NCBI RefSeq assembly: GCF_016722965.1
Contig: NZ_JAEQNB010000001.1
Span: 248,001 to 312,000 of the forward strand
Reading direction: 5' to 3'
DNA from: Tumebacillus amylolyticus
GTDB taxonomy: Bacteria > Bacillota > Bacilli > Tumebacillales > Tumebacillaceae
Length of the DNA stretch: 64,000 nucleotides
Both the position numbers and the translations under genes were made by a program. The notes beneath the pieces were generated by a model, which was not told where the DNA came from, ran no database searches, and saw only the letters and a list, made by a program, of their open reading frames with translations. Shown piece after piece: positions 16,281 to 26,686 of the stretch (positions are counted from its first letter, which is position 1; each line of letters starts with the position of its first letter).

Positions 16281-17218
16281 CTAATACAGATGGCAAGCGA
16301 CGAAGTGCCCGTCCGCCGTTTCCTTCAAAGCGGGACGCTCCGTTTTGCACACGTCCATGCAAGCCTGACAACGCGTATGAAACGCACAACCGCTCGGCGG
16401 ATTCGCCGGGCTCGGCACATCTCCCGTCAACACGATTCGCTCCCGCTTCTCGCTTGGATTCGGGTGCGGGACGGCGGAGAGCAACGCTTGTGTATAGGGA
16501 TGGAGCGGGGTTTCGTACATCCCTTTTTTCGGCGCGAGTTCGACCAGTCGGCCCAAGTACATGACCCCGACACGGTCGGAGATGTGGCGCACGACAGACA
16601 AGTCGTGCGAGATGAACAGGTAGGTCAGTTGGAACTCCTCTTGCAAGTCTTTCATGAGGTTGAGAATTTGCGATTGGATCGAGACGTCGAGTGCGGAAAC
16701 CGGTTCGTCGGCGATGATCAGTTTCGGTTGCGTAATCAACGCCCGTGCGATGCCGATCCGCTGACGTTGCCCGCCTGAAAACTCATGCGGGTAGCGGTCA
16801 AAGTGGGCTTCGGTGAGACCGACCGTTTGAAGCAGTTTGTTCACTTTTGCCTTGCGTTCGGACGCGTTGCCGATGCCGTGGACTTTCAGCGGCTCTTCTA
16901 AAATCGACCCGATCGTCATCCGCGGATTCAGCGAAGCGTAGGGGTCTTGGAAGACAATCTGCAAGTCGCGGCGCGCTTTTCGCAGAGCGTCGCCTTTTAA
17001 CGAAGTGAGGAGTTGACCTTGGAAAAAAACTTCGCCCTCCGTGGGCTCGATCAAGCGCAGAATCGCCCGACCCGTCGTGGATTTCCCACAGCCCGACTCG
17101 CCGACGATGCCGAGCGTCTCCCCCTCTTGCACGGCAAACGAAACATCATCGACCGCTTTCACCACTTCCTTGCGCGTGCCGTAGTATTTTTTCAACCCTT
17201 TGACTTCCAAAAGCGTGC

Positions 17219-17222
<4 letters not shown>
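16281..17222 (-). CDS. peptide ABC transporter ATP-binding protein (DppF/OppF type)
   Basis: A 313-residue ABC ATPase: Walker [12 protein letters not shown], signature [10 protein letters not shown], Walker [15 protein letters not shown]-loop FISHDLSVV, and the C-terminal oligopeptide-transporter extension with the cysteine-rich segment [14 protein letters not shown], which in this family can bind an Fe-S cluster. The start at 17222 follows GGAGGAGG and overlaps the stop of the DppD-type gene (ATGA). Together the two ATPases should power the permeases encoded divergently at 19967-21825. Confidence 0.92.
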
Positions 17223-18211
<989 letters not shown>

Positions 18212-18384
18212 CGCTGTTGTCCTCACTTTCGCTGTTCAGCTTTGTACCAATGTCTCAAAAACTTTTTGTTCAGTCAAGAACGAATTTTCTGATTGATCCG
18301 AAAATACTTTTGGTGTAAGGTAGACGAAACGAAAGCGAAATTGCGTTTTTGCTTTCGAAAAGACATCACCAGGGGGTTTGACAG

Positions 18385-19938
18385 ATGAAAAAGCCATTAC
18401 AACTGAGCTTCACGATTTTATTGGCAGGTGCCATGCTGGCAACGGTCGGTTGTTCCTCGAACAACTACGCCACTTCTTCAAAAACCGATTCCCAAGGAAC
18501 CGCAACTGTGAAAAACGGCGGCACCCTCAACATCTCCCTGGACGCGGACCCGCCGAAACTCGATCCGAGCTTCTCGACGGCGCTGGTCGACCGCATGGTC
18601 TTCCAAAGTATCTATGACAAACTGGTTGATCTCGATGAGAAAGGCAACATCGTCCCGATGCTCGCAGACAAATGGGACGTGTCGCCCGATCAGAAAACAT
18701 ACACGTTCACCCTCCACGAAGGCGTGAAGTTCACCGACGGCACCGACTTCAACGCCGACGCCGTCAAATTCAACATCGAACGCTACATGGACAAAGCTTC
18801 CACCCGCCGCAACGAACTGCAAGCGGTCGACAAAGTAACGGTCGTCGATCCCAAGACCGTCAAGATCGATCTCAAGCAACCGTTCGCCCCGTTCCTCTCC
18901 GTGCTCACCGACCGCGCCGGCATGATGGTTTCGCCGGACGCTGTGAAAAAGTACGGCGACGACTTCCTGAACCATCCCGTCGGCACCGGCCCGTTCGTCT
19001 ACAAAGACCGTGTCAAAGGCTCGACCCTGACGCTTGAGAAAAACGCTTCTTATTGGAAGAAAGACCTCCCGCACCTCGACAAAGTCGTCTACAAAGTCAT
19101 CAACGACTCCTCCCAAGCACTGAACAACTTAAAAAGCGGTCAAGTCGACATCACCAACGTATTCCCGACCAAGGAGATCCCGAACTTCGCCAACGACCCG
19201 AAGATTTCCGTCGTCAACCAAGCGGGCCAAGGTTTCCAAGGCATCCACCTGAACGCGTCCAAAGCTCCGTTTGACAACAAAGAACTCCGCTCCGCCGTCG
19301 ACCTGATGATCGACCGCGACGCCATCGTCAAAGTTGTGCTCAACAACGCGGGCACGCCGGGCCATTCCCCGTTTGCCCCGACCCAATTTGCATACGGCGA
19401 CAGCGACAAGTACCAAGCTCCGAACGTCGACCAAGCCAAGGAACTTTTGAAAAAAGCCGGCAAGCCGGACGGCTTCACATTCACCCTCAAGATCGGCACC
19501 TCGCCGACCAACCAACAGCTCGGCCAGATGATCCAGAACATGCTCAAACCGGCCGGCATCACCGTCAACTTGGAAAAAGTCGAGTTCGGCACCCTCCTCG
19601 ACCAATCGAAAAACGGCAACTTCGAAGCAGTCCAACTCGGCTGGTCGGGCCGCCCGGACCCGGACCAAAACCTCTACGACTGGGACGTTTCGAACGGCGC
19701 GCAAAACTACTCGCGCTACAGCAATTCGCAAGTTGATTCTCTGCTGAACGACGCACGTCTGGAGGGCGACTCCACCAAGCGCAAAGACCTTTACGAAAAA
19801 GCGATGAAGATTCTCAACGACGAGAACCCGTATGTCTACCTCTACCACTCCAACAACGTATTCGGCCTTTCGAAGTCGGTTCAAGGGTTTACCTACGTCC
19901 CGGACGGCTTGATTCGCACCGTGAACCTGAGCAAGTAA
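18385..19938 (+). CDS. peptide ABC transporter substrate-binding lipoprotein (SBP_bac_5)
   Basis: A 517-residue extracytoplasmic binding protein of the DppA/OppA family. The signal sequence ends in the lipobox ATVGC, so Cys23 should be lipidated. Family signatures include LDPSFSTALVDRM, DKWDVSPD and HPVGTGPFVYKD. AGGGGG lies upstream of the ATG. Ligand class cannot be read directly; peptides are most likely, and the adjacent GGT makes gamma-glutamyl peptides or glutathione reasonable candidates. The 173-nt region upstream is AT-rich and must hold promoters for both directions; a GAAAGCGAAATTGCG...GCTTTCG hairpin lies in the leader. Confidence 0.93.
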   Translation: MKKPLQLSFTILLAGAMLATVGCSSNNYATSSKTDSQGTATVKNGGTLNISLDADPPKLDPSFSTALVDRMVFQSIYDKLVDLDEKGNIVPMLADKWDVSPDQKTYTFTLHEGVKFTDGTDFNADAVKFNIERYMDKASTRRNELQAVDKVTVVDPKTVKIDLKQPFAPFLSVLTDRAGMMVSPDAVKKYGDDFLNHPVGTGPFVYKDRVKGSTLTLEKNASYWKKDLPHLDKVVYKVINDSSQALNNLKSGQVDITNVFPTKEIPNFANDPKISVVNQAGQGFQGIHLNASKAPFDNKELRSAVDLMIDRDAIVKVVLNNAGTPGHSPFAPTQFAYGDSDKYQAPNVDQAKELLKKAGKPDGFTFTLKIGTSPTNQQLGQMIQNMLKPAGITVNLEKVEFGTLLDQSKNGNFEAVQLGWSGRPDPDQNLYDWDVSNGAQNYSRYSNSQVDSLLNDARLEGDSTKRKDLYEKAMKILNDENPYVYLYHSNNVFGLSKSVQGFTYVPDGLIRTVNLSK

Positions 19939-19966
19939 GACACTTTTCACAGGAAGGAGAATCCAC

Positions 19967-20923
19967 ATGGCATTCCTGGTCAGGCGATTGTTGTTGGCTG
20001 TTCCGGTCATCTTTTTGGTAACCGTTTTGGTCTTCTCCCTCATGCATATGCTGCCCGGTGACCCAGCAACGGTCATCCTCGGGCAGGAAGCGCCTCCGGA
20101 AGCGGTTGCGGCGTTGCGCGAAGAACTCGGGTTGAACCAGCCGATCGTCACCCAGTATCTGCATTGGATCGGCGGCGTTCTGCACGGAGACCTCGGGCGT
20201 TCGCTCGTTGACCATACTCCGGTTTCCGAACTGTTGGCACAGCGTCTGCCCGTCACGGTGGAATTGACGATCGGGACGTTCGTGATCGCCCTGCTGATCG
20301 CGATCCCGGCGGGCATTCTCTCGGCGACGAGACAGGGGAAGTTTTTGGACTACATCTCTTCGATTTTGGCGATGAGCGGGATGTCGATTCCGTCGTTTTG
20401 GCTGGCGATGATGTTGATCGTACTGTTCGCCGTCAAACTCGGCTGGTTCCCGGCGTCGGGGTATACGCCGTTTTTTGAAAATCCGGCGGCGAATCTGACG
20501 GCGATGATCTTGCCGATGGTTGCCACTGCGATGCGGGAAGCGGCGGTGCTGATGCGGATGTTGCGCAGTTCACTGCTTGAAGTCATGAACGCCGACTACA
20601 TTCGAACCGCGTACTCCAAGGGCCAGCGCGAACGCGTCGTCGTCTTGCGCCATGCGCTGAAAAATGCGCTGGTGCCGGTTGTCACCACCAGCGGTCTGAT
20701 GATTGCCGGACTGCTCGGCGGGTTGGTCATCACGGAGTCGATTTTCTCGATTCCGGGCTTTGGCAAACTGATCGTCGATTCGATTTACACCCGTGACTTC
20801 GTGACCGTGCAAGGGGCGGTGCTCGTCTCTGCGTTGCTGGTCGTCGTCATCAACCTCGCCGTCGATCTCACGTACTCGCTGATCGATCCGCGCATCAAAG
20901 TCGGGAAGGGGGCAGAAGGATGA
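19967..20923 (+). CDS. peptide ABC transporter permease (DppB type)
   Basis: A 318-residue inner-membrane permease with about six membrane segments. The first segment ends in HMLPGDPA, typical of DppB/OppB, and the EAA loop that docks with the ATPases reads EVMNADYIRTAYSKGQ. It starts 28 nt after the binding-protein gene with AAGGAGA upstream and overlaps the next permease gene by 4 nt. Confidence 0.93.
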   Translation: MAFLVRRLLLAVPVIFLVTVLVFSLMHMLPGDPATVILGQEAPPEAVAALREELGLNQPIVTQYLHWIGGVLHGDLGRSLVDHTPVSELLAQRLPVTVELTIGTFVIALLIAIPAGILSATRQGKFLDYISSILAMSGMSIPSFWLAMMLIVLFAVKLGWFPASGYTPFFENPAANLTAMILPMVATAMREAAVLMRMLRSSLLEVMNADYIRTAYSKGQRERVVVLRHALKNALVPVVTTSGLMIAGLLGGLVITESIFSIPGFGKLIVDSIYTRDFVTVQGAVLVSALLVVVINLAVDLTYSLIDPRIKVGKGAEG

Positions 20924-21825
20924 GCCACGCTGTATCGGAACTTTCAAACACGAACACCCACGTACCCCTGCAAAAAAAGGAGAGCCGTGCCCGCCAATTC
21001 TGGCGACGGTTCTCCCGCAACAAATTGGCGGTCGTCGGCGGGGTCATCATCCTCGTGCTCACTTTGACGGCGATCTTCGCCCCGTTGATCGCCAACCACG
21101 ACCCGATTTTTGAGCAAGACTACAACAACTTGATGGCGAAACCGGGCAACGGGCATTTCCTCGGCACGGACGATCTCGGGCGAGATACGTTCTCCCGTTT
21201 GATCTACGGTGCTCGTCTTTCGCTGGAAGCTGCGTTGATCTCCGTCTCCATCGCGCTCGTGATCGGGGTGCCGATTGGTTTGATTACCGGCTACTACCGG
21301 GGTTTTTGGGACGAATGGGTCATCATGCGCGTCGTGGACGCGATGCAAGCTTTTCCGTCGATCATCCTCGCGTTGGTCATGGCGGCGGTGCTTGGAGGTG
21401 GATTTTTTAACGCGATGGTGGCGATTGGGATTGGGTTCTTGCCGTCGATTATCCGCATCACCCGTGCGCAAGTGCTGACGGTGCGCAACTTGGAGTATGT
21501 GCAGGCGGCGAAAGCGATTGGGGCGCGCGACATCCGAATTATGTTCCTCCATGTCTTGCCGAACTGCCTCGCGCCGTTGCTCGTCCAAGCGACGCTGTCG
21601 ATGGCGGCGGCGATTGTGGCCGAAGCGGGACTTTCGTACCTCGGACTGGGGGCGGCGCCGGAGCAACCGAGTTGGGGCTCGATGTTGCACATTGCGCAGG
21701 GGTATCTGAATATTGAGCCGCTGCTTGCGTTTTGGCCAGGCGTTGCGATATTTTTAGTGGTGCTCGGGTTTAACTTGCTGGGGGATGGCATCCGGGAAGT
21801 TCTCGATCCGAAACTAAAACGGTAA
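20920..21825 (+). CDS. peptide ABC transporter permease (DppC type)
   Basis: A 301-residue permease. Its N-terminal OppC_N region (RFSRNKLAVVGGVI) is followed by FLGTDDLGRDTFSRLIYGAR and an EAA loop QAAKAIGARDIRIMF, all typical of DppC. The ATGA overlap with the preceding gene points to equal production of the two permeases. Five membrane segments are expected after the cytoplasmic N-terminus. Confidence 0.93.
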   Translation: MSHAVSELSNTNTHVPLQKKESRARQFWRRFSRNKLAVVGGVIILVLTLTAIFAPLIANHDPIFEQDYNNLMAKPGNGHFLGTDDLGRDTFSRLIYGARLSLEAALISVSIALVIGVPIGLITGYYRGFWDEWVIMRVVDAMQAFPSIILALVMAAVLGGGFFNAMVAIGIGFLPSIIRITRAQVLTVRNLEYVQAAKAIGARDIRIMFLHVLPNCLAPLLVQATLSMAAAIVAEAGLSYLGLGAAPEQPSWGSMLHIAQGYLNIEPLLAFWPGVAIFLVVLGFNLLGDGIREVLDPKLKR

Positions 21826-21848
21826 CGGGGTAATTAGGGGGAGTACGC

Positions 21849-22340
21849 ATGGTATACGAGTACGCAGACGCAGAAAGTGAACTGCCGAAATTGGAACTGG
21901 ACGACGTGGACAAACAAATCTTGGAGGTTCTGCACGAGAACAGCCGCATCTCGTACACAGACTTGGGGAAACGAATCGGTCTGTCTCGTGTTGCCGTCCA
22001 GACCCGCATCCAAGCCTTGAGTGAAGCTGGGGTGATTGAGCGGTTTACGGTGGTCATCAATCCGGCGATGGTGGGGATGAAAGTTTCGGCGTTCTTCAAT
22101 GTAGACATCGAGCCGCGCCACCTCGATCAAGTGGCGCAGGAACTTGCCAAGGAGCCGGAGGTCACGAGTTTGTATCACATGACCGGGCCGAGCACGTTGC
22201 ACATGCATGGAATCTTCACGTCGAACATGGAGTTGCAGAAATTCATGCTGGAAAAACTCTACGCGATGCCGGGCATTCTCAAAGTAGACTGCCAGATGTT
22301 GCTCAAACGCTACAAAAGCCGTATGGGGATGAAGCTGTAA
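21849..22340 (+). CDS. Lrp/AsnC-family regulator (YwrC/ChrS-like)
   Basis: A 163-residue regulator with an N-terminal winged helix-turn-helix ([24 protein letters not shown] type, residues 17-60) and a C-terminal RAM ligand-binding domain. The start at 21849 follows TTAGGGGG, 23 nt after the permease gene, so it is probably in the same operon. In B. subtilis the homologous ywrC controls the chromate transporter genes beside it and sits next to a GGT gene (ywrD). The same neighbours occur here, so it may control both the transporter and the peptide-uptake genes (inference). Confidence 0.85.
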   Translation: MVYEYADAESELPKLELDDVDKQILEVLHENSRISYTDLGKRIGLSRVAVQTRIQALSEAGVIERFTVVINPAMVGMKVSAFFNVDIEPRHLDQVAQELAKEPEVTSLYHMTGPSTLHMHGIFTSNMELQKFMLEKLYAMPGILKVDCQMLLKRYKSRMGMKL

Positions 22341-22378
22341 GAGAACATCCCTTTTTATCAGGAGAAGGGAGGCAACGC

Positions 22379-22918
22379 ATGTCCGCGATCTGGTATTTGT
22401 TTCTCGCGATGGCCCGTGCCGGCCTGCTGGGGTACGGAGGTGGGCCGAGTGCCATCCCGTTGATTCGAACGGAGGTCGTCGAGCGCTACCATTGGTTGAG
22501 TGACCAAGAGTTTGCCGATGCACTCGCCATTGCCAACACGCTGCCGGGTCCGATTGCCACCAAACTGTCCGCCTTCGTAGGCTACAAAGTCGCCGGCATC
22601 CTCGGTGCGACCTTCGCGCTGATCGGCATGGTCGCCCCGACCGCGATTGCGGTGATCGTCCTGCTGAAACTGCTGATGACGTTCAAAGACAGCCCTTATT
22701 TGAAGGGATTGATCTCCGCCGTCCGACCGGTCGTTGTGGTCTTGCTCTTGCAAACCGCTTGGCAAGCCTCGCAGAACAGCACGTTCGGCGACTGGAAACC
22801 GATCGCTGTAGGAGTCGCGGCGGCACTGGCTCTGTTCTGGTTGAAAATCGACGCGCCGTACGTGATTCTCGGCGCGATGGTGCTCGGGTTGATTTTTTTC
22901 CGGACGCCGAGTGTGTAG
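22379..22918 (+). CDS. single-domain chromate transporter (YwrA/YwrB-like)
   Basis: A 179-residue membrane protein equal to one half of a full ChrA. It has the family motif GYGGGPSAIPLI near the N-terminus and ALAIANTLPGPIATKLSAFVGY. In Bacilli such short chromate transporters normally occur as a pair of genes that act together; only one is present here, and a terminator follows at once. GGAGAAGGGAGG precedes the ATG. Confidence 0.88.
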   Translation: MSAIWYLFLAMARAGLLGYGGGPSAIPLIRTEVVERYHWLSDQEFADALAIANTLPGPIATKLSAFVGYKVAGILGATFALIGMVAPTAIAVIVLLKLLMTFKDSPYLKGLISAVRPVVVVLLLQTAWQASQNSTFGDWKPIAVGVAAALALFWLKIDAPYVILGAMVLGLIFFRTPSV

Positions 22919-22930
22919 GGAAATCAAGTT

Positions 22931-22961
22931 AAATCCTTGAGGAAACTCAAGGATTTTTTTG
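22931..22961 (+). terminator. intrinsic terminator after the chromate transporter
   Basis: AAATCCTTGAG and CTCAAGGATTT form an 11-bp stem with a GAAA loop, followed by a T run. Confidence 0.93.
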
Positions 22962-23036
22962 TTGTCTTTTAGTCGATAGAAACCTATTATTAATATAGTA
23001 ATTTGCTATCTAATGTAATAGAGAGGGTTGAGGGGT

Positions 23037-23597
23037 TTGAAAGGTCGAGAAAAAATCAGAAAGTCCTTGGCGGTCGTAACACTGCTCATTTCAACCGCGT
23101 TGTTCGCACAGTCGGCAAGCGCGTATGTGAGCTATCGTTTGTTGTCAGTGCCTGCTTCACTGCAACAGCAGAGCCTATGGTGCTGGGCAGCTTCCACGGA
23201 GATGGTGGCGAAGTATTTTGGAGCCAATGCTACACAAAGCGATATCGTCACCTATGTAAAAGGCTCTCCCGTTAACGTAACGGGAACAGTTGCAGATGTC
23301 CAAAGGGGGCTTTCGAAATACAACATTAAATCCTCCTACATTGCCACCACGATGACCTTCCAAACGATTGCGAACCAAGCGAGCAACGGCCAACCTATGG
23401 TCGCGTCGATCTCATATACGGATGGAACAGGTCATGCACTTGTGATCCGTGGGTATTATGAAGACACATCTCTCTCTAAGCAAGACGTGTACTTCATTGA
23501 CCCGGCTAACGCTACCTACAATATCCTTCCTTATGGAGATTTTTTGAGCAACAGCAAATTTAGATGGGTCAACAGTGTCTACGCAATTTACGTATAA
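23037..23597 (+). CDS. secreted papain-like cysteine protease
   Basis: A protein of about 186 residues with a signal peptide (REKIRKS, then a hydrophobic core, cleavage probably after SASA at residue 29). The mature part is a minimal papain-fold domain: Cys49 in LWCWAA, His133 in TGHALVIRGY, and Asp155 in VYFIDPANAT. This resembles the C39-like/AvrRpt2-type secreted proteases. The start is uncertain: TTG at 23037 has GAGAGGG 9 nt upstream, TTG at 23028 is closer to it. There is no propeptide, which is unusual for a papain-like enzyme; the next gene may supply that function. Confidence 0.8.
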   Translation: MKGREKIRKSLAVVTLLISTALFAQSASAYVSYRLLSVPASLQQQSLWCWAASTEMVAKYFGANATQSDIVTYVKGSPVNVTGTVADVQRGLSKYNIKSSYIATTMTFQTIANQASNGQPMVASISYTDGTGHALVIRGYYEDTSLSKQDVYFIDPANATYNILPYGDFLSNSKFRWVNSVYAIYV

Positions 23598-23614
23598 TGG
23601 GAAGGGGTGCAAAA

Positions 23615-24439
23615 GTGAAACGAATTCTAACTACTCTGTTCCTCGTATTGTTTGCAACTTGCACGTTGGGTCTGATCCAACAACCTGCGTTTGCCGGTAG
23701 TCCGGAACCTAAGATTCAATATGCTGACCAAAAAGTAAAATCAATGGTCGAGGCCGACTTTCAAAATTATAAGAATTCCTTGGAGCACACCAAGGACAAC
23801 TTCGGAGTAACAGAGCAAGAGTCATACTCCAAAGCTTCCCTCGGAGACGGGGTCGCTTATTACGACTTGGCAAACAACAGTGACCTGAGCGCAGACCCGC
23901 TCACTTTCGCCGGATACGTCTTTCCGATTCATGTCCAAGGAAAAACGGGCGGGATCGTGTTTGCTCAGGAGAAGGAAGGGAAATGGGGTGTCTTCTACAT
24001 CCAAAGCAACTTGACTTTCGAACAAGACCTTGCGGAAGCGAAAAAGCGAATCCAAGCAGATGACAGTATCAAACTCGTTTCCGACATGTCCACCGCGCTG
24101 TATGCTGTCTCGATTGAGTCGGAAACAGGGAATAGCGGTATCCTTCCTATGAGAGACAACCTGGCTTTGGGGTTGAAAAAGAATGCCCTCATTCCGAAGT
24201 CTGAGTTTCAATCTCAACTGAAGAGCCTCAAGGCTGCGAGAGAATCTAACAAAATCAGTAGCAATAATGGCAAAGACAATGAACTTATTCAAATGGGCGG
24301 TGGTTTCGGCACGGCTCAAACGGCTCCGACCGAACAAGGGGCTACAAAAAACCTCCTCATCGGCGGTGGAGCATTGATTGCAGGTGCGCTCTCCATCTTG
24401 GCGCTTCGTAGACAGAAAAAGCAAAGCGAATCGAAATAA
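23615..24439 (+). CDS. secreted, C-terminally membrane-anchored protein of unknown function
   Basis: A 274-residue protein. GTG at 23615 follows GGGAAGGGG, 17 nt after the protease gene. A signal peptide ends near QQPAFA (residue 28). The extracellular part has no motif I recognise. The C-terminus has a Gly/Ala/Leu-rich membrane segment (about 243-262) followed by RRQKKQ, as in wall-anchored proteins, but there is no LPXTG motif before it, so it is more likely a simple membrane anchor. The operon position suggests that it works with the protease, for example as inhibitor, chaperone or substrate (inference). Confidence 0.72.
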   Translation: MKRILTTLFLVLFATCTLGLIQQPAFAGSPEPKIQYADQKVKSMVEADFQNYKNSLEHTKDNFGVTEQESYSKASLGDGVAYYDLANNSDLSADPLTFAGYVFPIHVQGKTGGIVFAQEKEGKWGVFYIQSNLTFEQDLAEAKKRIQADDSIKLVSDMSTALYAVSIESETGNSGILPMRDNLALGLKKNALIPKSEFQSQLKSLKAARESNKISSNNGKDNELIQMGGGFGTAQTAPTEQGATKNLLIGGGALIAGALSILALRRQKKQSESK

Positions 24440-24482
24440 AAAGAGAACCCTCGGCAATTCCCAGATCGAGGGTTCTTTTTTT
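24438..24482. terminator. bidirectional intrinsic terminator
   Basis: GAACCCTCG pairs with CGAGGGTTC, with A and T runs on the two sides; it lies between convergent genes. Confidence 0.87.
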
Positions 24483-24485
24483 CTA

Positions 24486-24833
24486 TCAAGTATGAACGGG
24501 GTTCGCCCGTTTGGGGATTTTGTTGAGCGCGACGCCGTTTTTGTAGTAGAGGGCGGGCGAGAGCAGGTTGTAGTAGATGTGGACATTCGAGCATCCGTGC
24601 TCCTGCAACAGCGTATGAAGCATGAGCGCAAGGGCATCGTGCGTCTGCTGGTCGCGTTGGAACATCTGAATCTCCACCGATTGCGGGGAGTTGAGGATGG
24701 GTTCAATGGCGGTCTTCTCAATCTTGATGATCTCCGTCGGGATGTTGACGATCTCCGAGATGCGGGTGACGACTTCCACGGCGATTTTTTTCAGGAACGC
24801 CGTTTCGAATCCCGTGAAGCGAATATATGGCAT
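24486..24833 (-). CDS. DUF1904-family protein
   Basis: A 115-residue cytoplasmic protein matching the DUF1904 family in length and in its opening MPYIRFTGFE and mid region IPTEIIKIEKTAI. The fold resembles the tautomerase/MIF type, but no function is established. GAGGGAA precedes the ATG at 24833. It is a single-gene unit, divergent from the TPR gene, sharing a terminator with the protease operon. Confidence 0.7.
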   Translation of the reverse strand: MPYIRFTGFETAFLKKIAVEVVTRISEIVNIPTEIIKIEKTAIEPILNSPQSVEIQMFQRDQQTHDALALMLHTLLQEHGCSNVHIYYNLLSPALYYKNGVALNKIPKRANPVHT

Positions 24834-24988
24834 GTTGATTCCCTCATTTCGTTTCGTGTTGCTAAACGTATTGACTCTATTGTATCAAAAAAAGTCGCGT
24901 TGCAACGGCGGTGCCTTTTTCTAATTTCGATTTAGTGGTAAAGTATTAGAAAAATAAGGCAACTCAAGAAAAGGACTGAACCCCACCC

Positions 24989-25495
24989 ATGATGCGAGAA
25001 CGACTCGACCAAGCGATTCAACTGCGTGAGGAAGGCCGCGCCAAGCAAGACCAAACCATCCTAGAGCAAGCCCGCACGCAACTTTTCGACTTGCTGGCGG
25101 AAGACCCGGAGAACGCGGAGATTCACTTCCAAACCGGCGTGGCACATGACAATCTGGGACTCGGACGAGAAGCGATCCCCTACTACGTTCGTGCCGTCGA
25201 ACTGGGACTTTCCGGCCCTGATCTGGAACGAAACTTGCTCGGACTCGGCAGCACGTACCGCGTGCTCGGCGAATACGAGAAATCGGTGGAAACCCTGCGC
25301 CGCGGTGTGCAAGAGTTTCCCGAGAACCGCGCTCTCCAAATTTTTCTCGCAATGGCCTTGTACAATTCACAGAACTACAAGGAAGCGATGGAACTCGCGC
25401 TGACGAACCTGCTGGAGACCACCTCCGACGAAAAACTTCAATACTTCAAACGCGGCCTCTCCTACTACGCGGCCCATCTCGATGAAACCTGGTAA
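24989..25495 (+). CDS. tetratricopeptide-repeat protein
   Basis: A 168-residue all-helical protein with three to four TPR units; recognisable ones are AEIHFQTGVAHDNLGLGREA, LGSTYRVLGEYEKSVETLRR and ALYNSQNYKEAMELAL. No signal peptide or membrane segment, so a cytoplasmic protein-protein adaptor. The ribosome site (AAAAGG) is weak. The partner is unknown; the coiled-coil operon begins about 140 nt downstream but a terminator lies between. Confidence 0.8.
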   Translation: MMRERLDQAIQLREEGRAKQDQTILEQARTQLFDLLAEDPENAEIHFQTGVAHDNLGLGREAIPYYVRAVELGLSGPDLERNLLGLGSTYRVLGEYEKSVETLRRGVQEFPENRALQIFLAMALYNSQNYKEAMELALTNLLETTSDEKLQYFKRGLSYYAAHLDETW

Positions 25496-25508
25496 GGAGC
25501 AGGCATCT

Positions 25509-25547
25509 GGCACTTCCAACGATCCACGTTGCGAAGTGCCTTTTTTT
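25509..25547 (+). terminator. intrinsic terminator after the TPR gene
   Basis: GGCACTTCCAACG pairs with CGTTGCGAAGTGCC (one internal mismatch region), followed by seven T. Confidence 0.85.
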
Positions 25548-25632
25548 ATTTCACGGAATTGTCAAAAAACACCTCGCCCCTCCGAATCCTCTACTAAAAC
25601 CCACGAACGCAACGGGAAAGGGGATGCACCGC

Positions 25633-26166
25633 ATGAACTTCAACCGCAAAGCCCTCCGATGGACTTCCATGACAGCGCTTACCCTCCTCCTCGCCGGACT
25701 TGCACTCATACCCTTTGAAGACCTGACCCAACTCGACCCGCTCACCAACATCCGGCACATCGGCACCAACAACGACCAACTCAACGCCGTCAACGACCGA
25801 ATCGTCGGGCGCATGCAGAACATCTCCGACCTTGCCGAAACCACGCAACAAATCGACGCCCACCTCCACACCTTGCAAAAAGGCCTCGACGGTCCCGCGA
25901 CCTCGCTCGGCCATCTCGATCAACTCTCCCAGCGTGAAGTCGATCTCAGCAAGCAATTCGTCGGACTCGCCACGCACTTGCAAACCAACCTGACGTCCAT
26001 CAACAGCTCCTCCACCGGCCAACAGACCACCATCCAATCGATGAACGACACCACCGCCCTCCTCGCAGCATCGGCGAACCAACTCGCCGCGACCAACGAC
26101 ACCATGGCCGACAAGCTCGACCAAGCCGCCGTGCTCACCAAACAAGTGGAACAATCCATGCCCTAG
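25633..26166 (+). CDS. membrane-anchored coiled-coil protein, first of five
   Basis: A 177-residue protein I cannot assign. One membrane segment (about residues 10-28) follows a short basic N-terminus, so most of the chain lies outside the cell. The rest is predicted to be helical, rich in Thr, Gln, Leu, Asn and Asp with heptad-like spacing (TTQQIDAHLHTLQKGL, ANQLAATNDTMADKLDQ) and nearly free of aromatic residues and Cys. The ATG at 25633 has AAAGGGG 9 nt upstream; ATG at 25624 is too close to it. It opens a tightly packed operon of similarly built but divergent proteins. Confidence 0.75.
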   Translation: MNFNRKALRWTSMTALTLLLAGLALIPFEDLTQLDPLTNIRHIGTNNDQLNAVNDRIVGRMQNISDLAETTQQIDAHLHTLQKGLDGPATSLGHLDQLSQREVDLSKQFVGLATHLQTNLTSINSSSTGQQTTIQSMNDTTALLAASANQLAATNDTMADKLDQAAVLTKQVEQSMP

Positions 26167-26179
26167 GGAGGGAATCCAA

Positions 26180-26686
26180 ATGAAACCCGTCTGGAAAATC
26201 CTCGGCCTCGGCGTCCTCATCGTGCTCTTGGCCGACACCATGCTGACCACACATGCTTTAAAAAAAATCGACCGGGGCCTCGACCAAAGCCTAGATTCAA
26301 CTTCGCGAATGATCCAAATCCAAGAAGCGATCGTGCAAAAAAACGCTGCCCTCGACGACGTCATCCAAACCACCCAAGTGATGGACACGCAACTCTCCGC
26401 CACCCTCACCGCCACGCAAAACGTCCAAACCCACATCGACACCATCGTCCAACTCAACGACCAAACGCTGAAAATCAACCAATCTCTCGCGGGACTCGGC
26501 GGAGACGGGCAAAAAACGCTCGAAGGCATCTCCACCGACATGGGCAAACTCCACACGTCGGCGGGTGAACTCTACACCGCGCTGACCAAGCTCCAAGCCA
26601 CCGTCAAGCGAGACTCCACCAACATGGCCGCCATGCGCGGATACGCCGACCAGATGAACGCCAAAGTGCCGGGGGTGCTGAAATGA
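26180..26686 (+). CDS. membrane-anchored coiled-coil protein, second of five
   Basis: A 168-residue protein with an N-terminal membrane segment (about residues 5-23) and a helical, Thr/Gln/Asp-rich extracellular part (TTQVMDTQLSATLTATQNV). It ends in VPGVLK. GGGAGGG lies upstream and the gene starts 13 nt after the previous stop. It overlaps the next gene by 4 nt. No known domain recognised; the build recalls the four-helix ligand-binding part of chemoreceptors but without any signalling domain. Confidence 0.75.
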   Translation: MKPVWKILGLGVLIVLLADTMLTTHALKKIDRGLDQSLDSTSRMIQIQEAIVQKNAALDDVIQTTQVMDTQLSATLTATQNVQTHIDTIVQLNDQTLKINQSLAGLGGDGQKTLEGISTDMGKLHTSAGELYTALTKLQATVKRDSTNMAAMRGYADQMNAKVPGVLK

